From assembly GCF_009762775.1 (NCBI RefSeq), contig NZ_CP046401.1, positions 7,142,001 through 7,206,000 on the forward strand: DNA of 64,000 nt, read 5' to 3'. The position numbers were made by a program, and so were the translations under genes. The notes beneath the pieces are model-generated. The model ran no database searches, was not told the DNA's origin, and saw only the letters and a program-made list of their open reading frames with translations. Shown here piece by piece: positions 16,684 to 25,711 of the stretch (positions within the stretch are counted from its first letter, which is position 1; every line of letters begins with the position of its first letter). This DNA is from Maribellus comscasis (GTDB lineage: Bacteria; Bacteroidota; Bacteroidia; Bacteroidales; Prolixibacteraceae).

Positions 16684-19389
16684 ATGTTGCTAAGAAAATC
16701 AAAAGAATCCTATAATTACAAATTTAAAAGTTTAAAAACCTACGCATGGGATCGGGCAATTGGTAATAATTATAAATTCAGATCGGTATTTGACAGGAAT
16801 GAAATAAATTACCTGAGTGCAGAATTTAGTTTTTACAATAAATTATTTGATGAAAAAGACTGGGATGCCAAAATTAGCATTCGTGGAGTTGCGCTGGATG
16901 GTACAGTAGTTATTGAAGAAATATGTTTGCAGGAAGAAGAAATTACCATCAAAAAAGAGCAAAATATAATTCGTTATTATTACGGATGGGGAGAGGAAAA
17001 ATATGGTGTGTTCTGGAAAAAAGGGAAATATCGGTGGATAGCTTCTATTAACGAAAAAATTGTTGGGATTAATGATTTCTATATTGAGGATCATGGAAAA
17101 GTAACTTCAACCGACAACCCGTATTTTCAGGTGACTTCTTTACGCACTTACGAAGCACCTGCCGGAGACATTGATGAACAGAAAAGAGAATACCTGAAAA
17201 CTTTCGATGTTAAAACTACCCGATTTATCATGGGGGAAATAACATTTACAAGCAAAATACAGCCCAACTGGTTATGTGAGTTATTTTTTAATTTTTATGA
17301 TGACACCGGAACTTTGCTGGGAAGTTCTGATACATTCGGATTAATGGAGGAGGATAAAAATACGATTTCAGCCGGATATGGCGCGAAAGATCCAGGCTCC
17401 TGGATTGAAGACAATTACAGGCTTGAAGTTGTATTTATGGATACAACAGTGGCAGTAATACTCTTTTCCGTAGGGCCTCAAAACAAGGAACGAATTAGCG
17501 AATTTGAAGCATTGATGAACGACGATGTTTCCGGTTTTTTTAATGCTGCCCATGTTTCAGAAAGTACATTCTCCAATAAAGCAGATGAACATGCAGGCCC
17601 CGTAATAGCACCTAAAGAGGATAAGTCAAATAAGCCAGTTAACATTAAAGAGAATTCGGGAAAAACCCTTTCTGAAATTATGAACAAACTGGACGCTTTG
17701 ATTGGATTGGAAAATATAAAATCAAAAGTTCATGAGTATGTCGATTACATCACATTTCTTCAAATAAGAAAAGAAAAAGGAATAACTGACGATGATGAGA
17801 TAAGTTTACATAGTGTATTTACAGGAAATCCGGGAACAGGAAAAACTACTGTTGTAAAATTACTGGGCGAGATTTTTCATGCTATTGGGTTATTATCGAA
17901 AGGGCATGTTTATACCGTTGATGCAAATGATTTAGTTTCAGAATACATTCGGCAAACGGGTAAAAAAACCACCGAAGCCATTGAAAAAGCAAGAGGTGGA
18001 ATTTTATTTATCGATGAAGCTTACATTCTTTACAAAAAGGATTCGCTGGGAGATTTTGGCCCGGAAGCAATTGCCGAGCTAATAACAGAAATGAGTGACG
18101 GGAAAGGCGACATTGCTATTATGGTTGCAGGTTATCCAAATGAAATGCAGTCTTTTTTAAAGTCAAATCCTGGTCTTAAGTCGCGTTTTAAACACCATTT
18201 TCATTTCAACGATTACACACCGGACGAGCTTTTGCTAATTGCGCTTTATGCTGCCGCAAAGAAAAATGTATTTTTTGATGAACCTGCGTCAGATAAAATA
18301 TATAAAATTATTACCAATGCTTACAGAAAGAGGGACAAATTTTTTGGAAATGCCCGCTATGTTTTTGCATTGGTTGATCAGGCCAAAATGAATTTGGGAA
18401 CCAGGATAGTGAAACACGAACAGCCAGAGAAACTTGATGAAAAAAGTTTGTCATTAATCATTGAAGAGGATATTGAAGATATTGCAGTTGAAATGGTTTC
18501 AAAAAAGCCTCGTATTCAAATTGATAGTGTATTGTTAAATACTGCACTCGAAGAATTAAACCAACTCACCGGGCTTGAAAACATAAAACAGGAAATTAGC
18601 GAACTTGTGCGGCTAACCAAATATTACCGTGAAATGAAGCGGGATGTATTAAGGACATTTTCGTTGCACAGTATTTTTACCGGTAATCCCGGCACAGGAA
18701 AAACTTCAGTAGCAAGAATTCTGGGAAAAATTTATAAGGCGCTTGGTTTGCTTGAGAGAGGTCATTTAATTGATGCCGATGCAAGTTCGTTAATTGCAGG
18801 ATACATCGGACAATCGGCTTTAAAAACCAAAGAGCTGATTGAAAAAGCAAATGGTGGAGTTTTATTTATTGATGAAGCCTACTCTCTTACTAATGGCAGA
18901 AACAACGAGTTCGGACAACAGGCAGTAGCCGCCTTAATAAAGGAGATGGAAGACCAGCGTGGTAATTTTAGTTTAATTGTTGCAGGTTATACCAGTGAAA
19001 TGGAAAGCTTTATTCAGTCGAATCCAGGACTTGAATCCCGATTTGATAATAAGTTTGAATTTCATGATTTTAATGAAAATGAATTGTGGCAAATCGTTGT
19101 CAGCATGTTTAAGCAAAAAAGCCTGATTACAGATGATGAAGCGGAAAAACACCTAAAAATGTACATTGCCGGATTGCACAAGAACCGTGATCGTTTCTTT
19201 GGAAATGCACGTTCCATGCGAAAAATTGTTGAAAAGGCTGTACGAAACCAGGAATTAAGAATGGCAGATTTACCAATGTCAAAAAGGACTTCTGACGTTA
19301 TTTCAAAAATTACGTTGTCTGATGTGCAGGAATTTGAATACCAAAAATTACAAACAAAACCTACACTTGGGTTTAAACTTGCAAATTAA
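16684..19389 (+). CDS. Tandem CbbX-like AAA+ ATPase with duplicated N-terminal beta domain
   Basis: The 901-residue protein has two complete AAA+ modules of the CbbX/SpoVK/EccA type. Module 1 has Walker A GNPGTGKTT near residue 381, Walker B GGILFIDEAY near 439 and an arginine-finger region NPGLKSRF; module 2 has Walker A GNPGTGKTS near 666, Walker B GGVLFIDEAY near 725 and NPGLESRF. All key residues are present, so both should hydrolyse ATP. The first 270 or so residues appear to be two related beta-rich units of about 120 residues, each starting SLKTY/SLRTY and ending with a GxYR-type strand. No signal or membrane segment is seen. CbbX relatives remodel protein complexes (Rubisco activation, type VII secretion). 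The substrate here is unknown; the N-terminal units may bind it. The gene converges on the SUKH-TPR gene with a 16-nt gap. Confidence 0.85.
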   Translation: MLLRKSKESYNYKFKSLKTYAWDRAIGNNYKFRSVFDRNEINYLSAEFSFYNKLFDEKDWDAKISIRGVALDGTVVIEEICLQEEEITIKKEQNIIRYYYGWGEEKYGVFWKKGKYRWIASINEKIVGINDFYIEDHGKVTSTDNPYFQVTSLRTYEAPAGDIDEQKREYLKTFDVKTTRFIMGEITFTSKIQPNWLCELFFNFYDDTGTLLGSSDTFGLMEEDKNTISAGYGAKDPGSWIEDNYRLEVVFMDTTVAVILFSVGPQNKERISEFEALMNDDVSGFFNAAHVSESTFSNKADEHAGPVIAPKEDKSNKPVNIKENSGKTLSEIMNKLDALIGLENIKSKVHEYVDYITFLQIRKEKGITDDDEISLHSVFTGNPGTGKTTVVKLLGEIFHAIGLLSKGHVYTVDANDLVSEYIRQTGKKTTEAIEKARGGILFIDEAYILYKKDSLGDFGPEAIAELITEMSDGKGDIAIMVAGYPNEMQSFLKSNPGLKSRFKHHFHFNDYTPDELLLIALYAAAKKNVFFDEPASDKIYKIITNAYRKRDKFFGNARYVFALVDQAKMNLGTRIVKHEQPEKLDEKSLSLIIEEDIEDIAVEMVSKKPRIQIDSVLLNTALEELNQLTGLENIKQEISELVRLTKYYREMKRDVLRTFSLHSIFTGNPGTGKTSVARILGKIYKALGLLERGHLIDADASSLIAGYIGQSALKTKELIEKANGGVLFIDEAYSLTNGRNNEFGQQAVAALIKEMEDQRGNFSLIVAGYTSEMESFIQSNPGLESRFDNKFEFHDFNENELWQIVVSMFKQKSLITDDEAEKHLKMYIAGLHKNRDRFFGNARSMRKIVEKAVRNQELRMADLPMSKRTSDVISKITLSDVQEFEYQKLQTKPTLGFKLAN

Positions 19390-19405
19390 TTAGGGATGGA
19401 GCTTA

Positions 19406-20461
19406 CTATTCAATTTTCTCTAATTCATCGATTTTCTGCTGGTCCTTCTCGGCTAATTCTAAATTGCCCATTTTCAGGTAAACCTGTTTGCGAAGAAAAT
19501 AAGCCAATGTATTTTTAGGATCTATTTGCAGGGCCTGGCTACAATCTTCCAATGCACGATTTAATTTTTTAAGCTGTATAAATACTTCCGCACGACAACA
19601 CCAATAAAATGAATTTTCCGGTTCCAGCTTCAAGGCACTGTCGTAATCAATTAATGCCGCACGAAATTGTTTTGTCAGGTTTAAAATTTCCGCCCGGAAA
19701 AAATAGTAAAATGCATTATTGGATTCTTCATTAATGGCTTTACTAATCAATTCCCATGATTCGAAATATTTATCGCTTTTGTTGTGCTGTAAAGCCTGCT
19801 CGTAGTAGTAACGGGCACGTTCTTTTGCAGATAGACTATTCAAAGAATTTGCACCTTTTCTTATTTCTTCACCAACTCCAAGTGCATTAAAAAAATGATG
19901 TGCATTTTTATTTACATCTGTGTCTGAAAATTCCGGATGCCCATTTTTGTCCATATAATGTTTAAGAAAATCGGGAAACCCCGATGAAACCCAATTCCAT
20001 AATTTTTCAGATTGACGGTGAGTGCCAATAAAAACAGGGCTTTCCGTGTGAGAATCAGACAGACTTACAAACGATAAAAAACTTTTATCAGGCAGTGTGC
20101 AAAATGGGATAAAAGGATACGGATGAATATTGTTTCCTCTTTGAACAGCCAGTGAAACCATGTTTGCATATTTTTCTGTTATCTCTTCTATTGAAAGTAA
20201 ATACACAGATTCTTTTTTGTAAAGATCAAAATCAGCCTGGGTTTGTATAAAGTCAGCCTGGTAATCGTAAAGCATCATCCCGCCGTTATATTCAAGCAGG
20301 AACTTCTTAAAGGAATCGGGTAGCTGAACCTGGTTTATTCTTTCGAAAATATTTATTTTTAGTTCATTCGCAGGGGAACTAAAATGCATACAATTGCCTG
20401 GCATAGATTTTATATCATTTAGCCGGCTTAATATAGTTGTAATATTAGGAGGAGTTTTCAA
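19406..20461 (-). CDS. SMI1/KNR4 (SUKH) domain protein with C-terminal TPRs
   Basis: Residues 30-170 read as a SUKH domain (QLPDSFKKFLLEYNGG, then PYPFIPFCTLPDKSFLSF, and WNWVSSGFPDFLKHYM). Residues 215-345 form at least three tetratricopeptide repeats (FYYFFRAEILNLTKQFRAAL; FYWCCRAEVFIQLKKLNRAL; LAYFLRKQVYLKMGNLELAE). SUKH proteins are frequent immunity proteins of polymorphic toxin systems but also serve as general protein-binding modules. No toxin gene is adjacent, so an immunity role is only a possibility. It is soluble. It lies 25 nt downstream of the membrane-protein gene and is likely co-transcribed with it. Confidence 0.75.
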   Translation of the reverse strand: MKTPPNITTILSRLNDIKSMPGNCMHFSSPANELKINIFERINQVQLPDSFKKFLLEYNGGMMLYDYQADFIQTQADFDLYKKESVYLLSIEEITEKYANMVSLAVQRGNNIHPYPFIPFCTLPDKSFLSFVSLSDSHTESPVFIGTHRQSEKLWNWVSSGFPDFLKHYMDKNGHPEFSDTDVNKNAHHFFNALGVGEEIRKGANSLNSLSAKERARYYYEQALQHNKSDKYFESWELISKAINEESNNAFYYFFRAEILNLTKQFRAALIDYDSALKLEPENSFYWCCRAEVFIQLKKLNRALEDCSQALQIDPKNTLAYFLRKQVYLKMGNLELAEKDQQKIDELEKIE

Positions 20462-20486
20462 ATTTTATTTATTATTTAATTATGTG

Positions 20487-21479
20487 TCACAACGTGGTTT
20501 TTCGCCATTCTCCATCACTGTTTTTAGCAACCTTTTGTCCCGATTCATCATATTTAGTTGCTCCAACAGGTGCGGAATCTCTGCCGGGAGCTTGAGTTGA
20601 GCCACTATTGTATGAGCCGCCGGAACCACCGGAACCACCTGAGCCGGTAGAACCACGCGCATGAGTAATTGCATAAATAATTAATATAAAAACACTAAGT
20701 GTTACTCCAACAATAAAATAAATGGTGCTAATTACCAAAACCAGCAGCGAATAAATAACGGCATATTTTGCTGAAAAGCGGGAAAAGGATTGCGCCACGG
20801 CTACCAATACAATAACGATAAACGCAAATAATGCACCCCACATTATCCAGTCCCACTTATTGGGGTAATTTCCCCAAACCTGGAACCCTTCCTGCAAAAA
20901 CCAGTAGAATTCGTGTCGTGCAAAAAGTAGCACCGCACCCAAAATCACTCCTGCAAGAATTGAAAGTTTTATAAACCAGGCATCTTTGATGGGCCTTTTT
21001 CGCGTTCGTGCTTTTTTGCAAAACCATCGGTCGAATTTATAATAACGTTTCCAAAAACGATAAAGCAGGTAACCAATTCCAGCCCAGATAATCACGATTG
21101 CCCAGGTCGGCAAGAGGTTAGTTAAATCCCCAATTTCACCCGGACTTCTTTTACGTTTACCATCTTTAATATCTTGTGATATCTGCGCGTGAGTTAAATT
21201 CTGGTCCGCAGAAACCAACTTTGCTTTCACAAAAATGGTATCTCCTTTTATTGTTTTAGCTTGATAATATTTAGGGTACTTTTCGCTTTTTGCAATAAAA
21301 ATTAACTTGTGTTCATTTAAATATGAAAATGGAATTTTGTCGTAACGGGTACTTAAATCTTTTGGATTTTTATACGCATAAACGCGGCGATATAAAATGG
21401 CAAGCGAATCGCCTTTTTGCTGAGCACTTAAATCATAAACAATAACAAAGAGTATCAGAATAAGAATTATCTTTTTCAT
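20487..21479 (-). CDS. Membrane protein with four helices and a Gly/Ser-rich tail
   Basis: The 330-residue protein starts with a signal peptide (KKIILILILFVIVYDLSAQ), followed by an exported domain of about 90 residues and four hydrophobic helices (around WAIVIIWAGIGYLLYRFW, LSILAGVILGAVLLFA, IMWGALFAFIVIVLVAVA, and YSLLVLVISTIYFIVGV). The tail is low-complexity (GSGGSGGSGGSYNSGS) and ends in a short basic segment. No family is recognised. The exported part has the look of a small beta domain (DTIFVKAKLVSADQ). It is probably in one transcript with the SUKH-TPR gene. Its start faces the divergent gene pair at 21804. Confidence 0.65.
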   Translation of the reverse strand: MKKIILILILFVIVYDLSAQQKGDSLAILYRRVYAYKNPKDLSTRYDKIPFSYLNEHKLIFIAKSEKYPKYYQAKTIKGDTIFVKAKLVSADQNLTHAQISQDIKDGKRKRSPGEIGDLTNLLPTWAIVIIWAGIGYLLYRFWKRYYKFDRWFCKKARTRKRPIKDAWFIKLSILAGVILGAVLLFARHEFYWFLQEGFQVWGNYPNKWDWIMWGALFAFIVIVLVAVAQSFSRFSAKYAVIYSLLVLVISTIYFIVGVTLSVFILIIYAITHARGSTGSGGSGGSGGSYNSGSTQAPGRDSAPVGATKYDESGQKVAKNSDGEWRKTTL

Positions 21480-21803
21480 TTGTTTTTGGCTAAAGAGTTG
21501 ATTTATTTTTATGATTGGAAATTACAAATAATTTTCTATTAAATTGTTTTACAGAAATATGATCTTTAATAAAAATTATGTTTCTCCTTCATGGTTCGAA
21601 GATTTAAAAGCATGAATTTTCAAATTAAGCCCCTGAAAAATGAATGAAGTTTTTCCTGAAATATAATATTGATTATTAAGTAGATTATGCGAATAATGTT
21701 AAATTTGACAATATAACATAAGCTCAAAAACTAAAAAGAAAATTTATTTTCCGTTTTTGAATAGTTATGATAATTACTCAAAAAACGAAACAACTTTAAC
21801 CTA
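21480..21803. other. Divergent intergenic region, AT-rich
   Basis: No gene is supported. The region must hold promoters for both the minus-strand membrane-protein gene and the plus-strand pair at 21804. A TAAATTTG box at 21700-21707 matches the Bacteroidota -7 consensus for the plus strand, without an obvious -33 partner. Confidence 0.4.
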
Positions 21804-22367
21804 ATGGCATTTCATATAGTTGGATACGGTACGTTACTTTATACTGAATCAGTGGGAGATACAATCGGAACAGCTGCAAAAGAAAAGATATACAAACCTG
21901 TTGTTATTTATGGATTTAAACGCCTTTTTGATCTTTTACCTACACATTATAAACCTTCGTTTAAAATTAGCAATCTGCCGGTTGAAAAGGCGGCAGCTAA
22001 TGTAATAGAATATCCGGGGGCTCGTATGAATGGCCTTGCTTTTGAAGTTAGCAAAGCTGAGCTTGATGCCCTTGATCAAAGAGAAAAACATTATAACCGG
22101 TACGAAACAACACTGTATGATTTTAAAAGTGGTGCCTCCATCGGTACTGGTTTTATTTATGCTGCCGATAAAAATAAGGCAACGCTGACCAACAATCCTA
22201 CCTTTCTGCCGGATTGGGAAGATATTTCATGGGCAAGGACGGGAGCATACAGGCAAGGACCGGAATTTGGCAAAATGTACGACCAGACCACTTTTCTGGC
22301 TGATGGAGAAACACTTGTTGTTGACCGATACGCTAACTGGCTAGATGAATTAATTCTTGATAAATAA
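21804..22367 (+). CDS. Gamma-glutamylcyclotransferase-like (AIG2/GGCT fold) protein
   Basis: The 187-residue cytosolic protein begins FHIVGYGTLLYTESVG, matching the YGSLL motif of the GGCT fold, and has LDALDQREKHYNRYE, which carries the conserved acidic residue and Y of the family. Such enzymes release 5-oxoproline from gamma-glutamyl amines or peptides, but many are of unknown substrate. It lies only 2 nt upstream of the membrane TPR gene, so the two are almost certainly co-expressed. That coupling is unusual and suggests a joint function, unknown to me. Confidence 0.75.
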   Translation: MAFHIVGYGTLLYTESVGDTIGTAAKEKIYKPVVIYGFKRLFDLLPTHYKPSFKISNLPVEKAAANVIEYPGARMNGLAFEVSKAELDALDQREKHYNRYETTLYDFKSGASIGTGFIYAADKNKATLTNNPTFLPDWEDISWARTGAYRQGPEFGKMYDQTTFLADGETLVVDRYANWLDELILDK

Positions 22368-22369
22368 AA

Positions 22370-24682
22370 ATGAGTAATAAGCAATTTAAATTTGAATTCG
22401 AGCATTCCAATCTTACGCTTATTGGTGGAAATATAAATCACATTCCAGATCATTCACATACCTTAAGTTTTAATGAAAATGCAAGTTCTCTTCATATTGT
22501 ATTGGAAGAAGGAACGAGTATGGAGTATTTTGAGGCAATAATAGCTGATTCCATTAAAAAGAAAAGCAAGCTTTCATATCTGTTTTTTCAACTTAAAAAC
22601 AGAATTGGTTCGCTGTTTACGGTTGTAGTCTCACTAATGATAATTGCTTTTTTAACCCTGTTGGCAATTCATGAATCGTTGAGTTACGATCTTTTTTCGG
22701 GTAGTGAAGGAGCCAATATTTTTAGTTTTAATACCATCTACTTTTATCTTATTCTGAGTTTTATTATTGTGCTCTTTTTGGTTATCTCCCCTAAAATCAT
22801 TTTAGGCGAATTTGAAAATTTGTTTGATTGGGCAAGCTCCCGTTTTTCAAACCATTACCGTATTATTCGAAGGCTCGAAAAAGGATTGCTCACACTAAAT
22901 AAATTGAATGGAGAAAATAATGTACTAAATGTATGGAATCCATTGGTTGCGGGAAAAGATAACTGGATTTGTGAACAACTTATTCCTGCTCTATTACGCT
23001 TGACAATGCCGGTTAATATTATAGTAAGAATTGATGAAAAAAATGCATTTCTGGAAATATTGAAAGCGAATGATCTCGATAGTTATAACTTGGATCAAAC
23101 TACTGAAATTTCAGATGATAATGAAAAAATCTTTCCCTACCGATTATTATCTTCCTGGGAAAAAGAGTGCATGCATTGTTTGCTATTTAGCTCGACGAAA
23201 CAGTTGCCTGATGAATGGGAAGTAAATAATTCGAAACAAAGTATTGTTATTTCAAAGGAGCTCGGCGAACATGTTTATCATATGTACAGAAGTAATTTTT
23301 CATCGCCGGACGCAGAAAGTATAACATTTGAAAAATTTATAAAAAGGTGTGTTGACGATTATGGGTATATAAAGCCTACTAGTGATAAACGAACAGAAAA
23401 TTTCCGTTTAATTCAGAAAACGTTAACCGATGAATTGGATTCTAAACTTTTAGAAAAAATAGAAGATATTGTTTTAAATAGTCTTGGAACTATTTCTGCA
23501 GATATTAATGATCCGATGGCTTTTATTATTTTAATTGGATTGACAGGAGCGGACAATGCCTTAAACTCCAGGAAAATCAACTTGTTATCAGGATTTGTGA
23601 AAAATGTTGACCGGGTTGAGAATTATCAGTTGATGAGCAGATACTGGAGATACATTTCATCGAATGAGACGGAGGTAGACGATAACTTTGTGCTTGAACC
23701 AATGCAGTTTATGGATGTGCAAACATTAACAGATCTTTCGGTGTGCTTTGTAAATTCAGGTATGTATAAAAATGCTTTTGAAGTATATGATATTCTTGAA
23801 AATATTTACCCTGCTAAAATAGCAATCGAGATCGCAGATCTTAAAGATAGTCTGGGGAATTACCACGAAGCTTTGGAGATTCTGCTGGATACTGACAAGA
23901 AATGGTTCAGGTCAGGCATTGTTCAGGATAAGGGGTTAATTCTTAAACTCTACATAAATATTTCCTGGGTTATCGTTAGCGGAAGATTTGAGAATCGAAG
24001 AGTTGAAGGTTATCAGTATCTTGAAAAAACAGAAACCATACTTCGAAAACTCCCCGACACTGAAAATTACCTGTTATTTCTGACCCAATTTTACAATACC
24101 ACTGCCAACTATCACGAGTGGGAAGAAAACTACACGCTCGCCATAGAAAATTATGAAAAAGCATTAAAATTGCCGGGAACCATTCTTCGTAAAAGTAGTT
24201 TGCTTTCCAATCGGGGAATTTCAGAACGTTTAATTGCTAAAAAATGCAACAATGTTACTTCCCGGAAAGAACATTTGTTAACGAGCTGTTCAAACCTGAG
24301 GCAGGCTGTAAATATGAAAAAAAATATAGGAGAGAAAAACCAAATTCCCGGTGCCTCTCATAACCTGGCGGAGACATTAATAGAACTTGCCGGTATTACG
24401 AATGGTATAGCCGAAAAGATTGAGGTTTTGAAAGAAGCAGATGCAGTGGCAAGCCTGGCTTTGAAAATTCTGGATGAGTTGAATTCGCAAAAAAGAAGAG
24501 GGCGCTTACTTGCAGAAAAGTACATAACGCATAAAATGTTTGGTGAACTTAACGAACCTTCAGAAGAAAAAAAGTTAAAAGAGTTACTTGATGCCTGGTT
24601 GCAAAACGAAGACAAAGAATCTTATGATTATCGGGAAATAACCCGGCTTCTTAATCAATTTGGCGTTTCGCAGATATTTTGA
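22370..24682 (+). CDS. Large membrane protein with two helices and helical-repeat C-terminus
   Basis: I do not recognise this 770-residue protein. After about 60 residues of soluble N-terminus (start MSNKQFKFEFEHSNLTLIGG) there are two hydrophobic helices around residues 80-105 and 120-145 (LFTVVVSLMIIAFLTLLAI; TIYFYLILSFIIVLFLVI). The rest is probably cytosolic. Residues 450-760 look like TPR-type repeats (AFEVYDILENIYPAKIAIEI; YEKALKLPG), preceded by a mixed alpha/beta stretch. No nuclease, protease or ATPase motif is visible. The start is set by its 2-nt spacing from the GGCT gene. Confidence 0.6.
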   Translation: MSNKQFKFEFEHSNLTLIGGNINHIPDHSHTLSFNENASSLHIVLEEGTSMEYFEAIIADSIKKKSKLSYLFFQLKNRIGSLFTVVVSLMIIAFLTLLAIHESLSYDLFSGSEGANIFSFNTIYFYLILSFIIVLFLVISPKIILGEFENLFDWASSRFSNHYRIIRRLEKGLLTLNKLNGENNVLNVWNPLVAGKDNWICEQLIPALLRLTMPVNIIVRIDEKNAFLEILKANDLDSYNLDQTTEISDDNEKIFPYRLLSSWEKECMHCLLFSSTKQLPDEWEVNNSKQSIVISKELGEHVYHMYRSNFSSPDAESITFEKFIKRCVDDYGYIKPTSDKRTENFRLIQKTLTDELDSKLLEKIEDIVLNSLGTISADINDPMAFIILIGLTGADNALNSRKINLLSGFVKNVDRVENYQLMSRYWRYISSNETEVDDNFVLEPMQFMDVQTLTDLSVCFVNSGMYKNAFEVYDILENIYPAKIAIEIADLKDSLGNYHEALEILLDTDKKWFRSGIVQDKGLILKLYINISWVIVSGRFENRRVEGYQYLEKTETILRKLPDTENYLLFLTQFYNTTANYHEWEENYTLAIENYEKALKLPGTILRKSSLLSNRGISERLIAKKCNNVTSRKEHLLTSCSNLRQAVNMKKNIGEKNQIPGASHNLAETLIELAGITNGIAEKIEVLKEADAVASLALKILDELNSQKRRGRLLAEKYITHKMFGELNEPSEEKKLKELLDAWLQNEDKESYDYREITRLLNQFGVSQIF

Positions 24683-25030
24683 TCAAAATACTTAATTCAG
24701 ATGTACAATAAGCTTACTTTTATTTTTTCCCTCTGACAGGATACATAATTTAAACCGGGTGAGCATTAAGATTTTTTATTAAAAAGGAGAAATATCTTTA
24801 TATATTACACTGCATCAATACACTTCCCTACCTTCGCAGCCTTAACAATCAGATTTTGATTGAATTGTCTTTAGCAATGCTTTGTTTCGCTTCCTGCCGG
24901 CGAATCTTTTCATCGTCAAATCGACATCAAAATCAACTTTCTTGTCTAGATTAACAGGTCGCGAAGTGTGCTGCATAATTTTCGTGACACACTTTTTAAT
25001 GTATGATAATTTTTTTTCTAGGATACACAT
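24683..25030. other. Gap between the membrane TPR gene and the IS66 remnant
   Basis: No gene is convincingly supported. A 62-codon minus-strand frame (24842-25030) is possible but resembles nothing I know and abuts the transposon debris. TACCTTCG at 24829-24836 is a near match to a Bacteroidota -7 box. Confidence 0.4.
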
Positions 25031-25533
25031 GTATTAACGGAAATACAAAAGTTGTACAGGATTGAGCATTTTTCCAGGAACGCTGGCCATAGCTCGGATG
25101 AGTGCAAGGCCATCCGCCTTGAACATGCACTGCCCATATTAAATAACCTGGGTAAATAGATGGCAGAGAAATTTAATCACACCCTGCCCAAAAGCCCTAT
25201 GGGTGAAGCGTTGCAATATACTATCCCCCGGTGGGACAATCTGCTGGCTTACCTTTATGGCGGGCACCTGGAAATAGACAATAACCTGGTAGAAAATGCG
25301 ATAAGGCCCAATGCGCTCGGCCGAAAAAACTATCTGTTCGCCGGGTCACATGAGGGGCTCAACGGGCAGCCATGTTTTACTCGCTTTTTGGTACTTGCAA
25401 AAAGGATGATGTCAACCCCTTTGAGTGGCTAAGAGATGTATTGGAAAGGATACCGACTCATAAAGCCAACAAGCTAAATGAACTACTGCCCCAGAATTGG
25501 AAAAACCTTAGGAAACAAACTACCCTACAATAA
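25031..25533 (+). pseudogene. Decayed IS66-family transposase C-terminus
   Basis: Reading from 25031 gives LTEIQKLYRIEHFSRNAG, then RLEHALPILNNLGK, a TAG at 25157-25159 where a Trp is expected (GKW-MAEKF), then IPRWDNLLAYLYGGHLEIDN and AIRPNALGRKNYLFAGSHEG. One base is lost in the G-run near 25350; in the shifted frame the IS66 sequence continues AAMFYSLFGTCKKDDVNPFE and ends at TAA 25531-25533. This is the C-terminal DDE region of an IS66 TnpC with its N-terminal two thirds deleted, plus one nonsense and one frameshift change. It is non-functional and marks the left edge of the polysaccharide locus. Confidence 0.9.
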
Positions 25534-25611
25534 GCAAAAGTACATTATCATAAAAGATTTTTCAAGACCTACTTGGTAGACGGGATACATCTAATATATA
25601 TTTTCTGTTCA

Positions 25612-25634
25612 ATAAAATGCAAGTTGCATTTTAT
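25612..25634 (-). terminator. Palindromic hairpin, probable terminator of the polysaccharide locus
   Basis: ATAAAATGCAA and TTGCATTTTAT are exact reverse complements around a single G. As RNA on the minus strand it folds with a loop of a few bases, followed by TTTTATT. It lies 78 nt beyond the stop of the last gene of the minus-strand locus. Confidence 0.55.
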
Positions 25635-25711
25635 AATTTTGTAAATGAACAATCCCGGGGCAGAGCCTCAAGGAATTCTTTAGATTAAAAAATTCCGATT
25701 GATGTGTATTC

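Noticed and set aside
19406..20461. Reading the SUKH-TPR protein as the immunity half of a toxin pair
   Set aside because: No toxin, CdiA, Rhs or VgrG gene is in the window; the SUKH assignment alone does not show an immunity role.
24731..24738. CTGACAGG matching a REP arm outside the RAYT locus
   Set aside because: There is no second arm nearby, so no hairpin; eight bases occur by chance.
24842..25030. 62-codon minus-strand frame next to the IS66 remnant
   Set aside because: No homology I recognise and it abuts transposon debris; not supported enough to call a gene.
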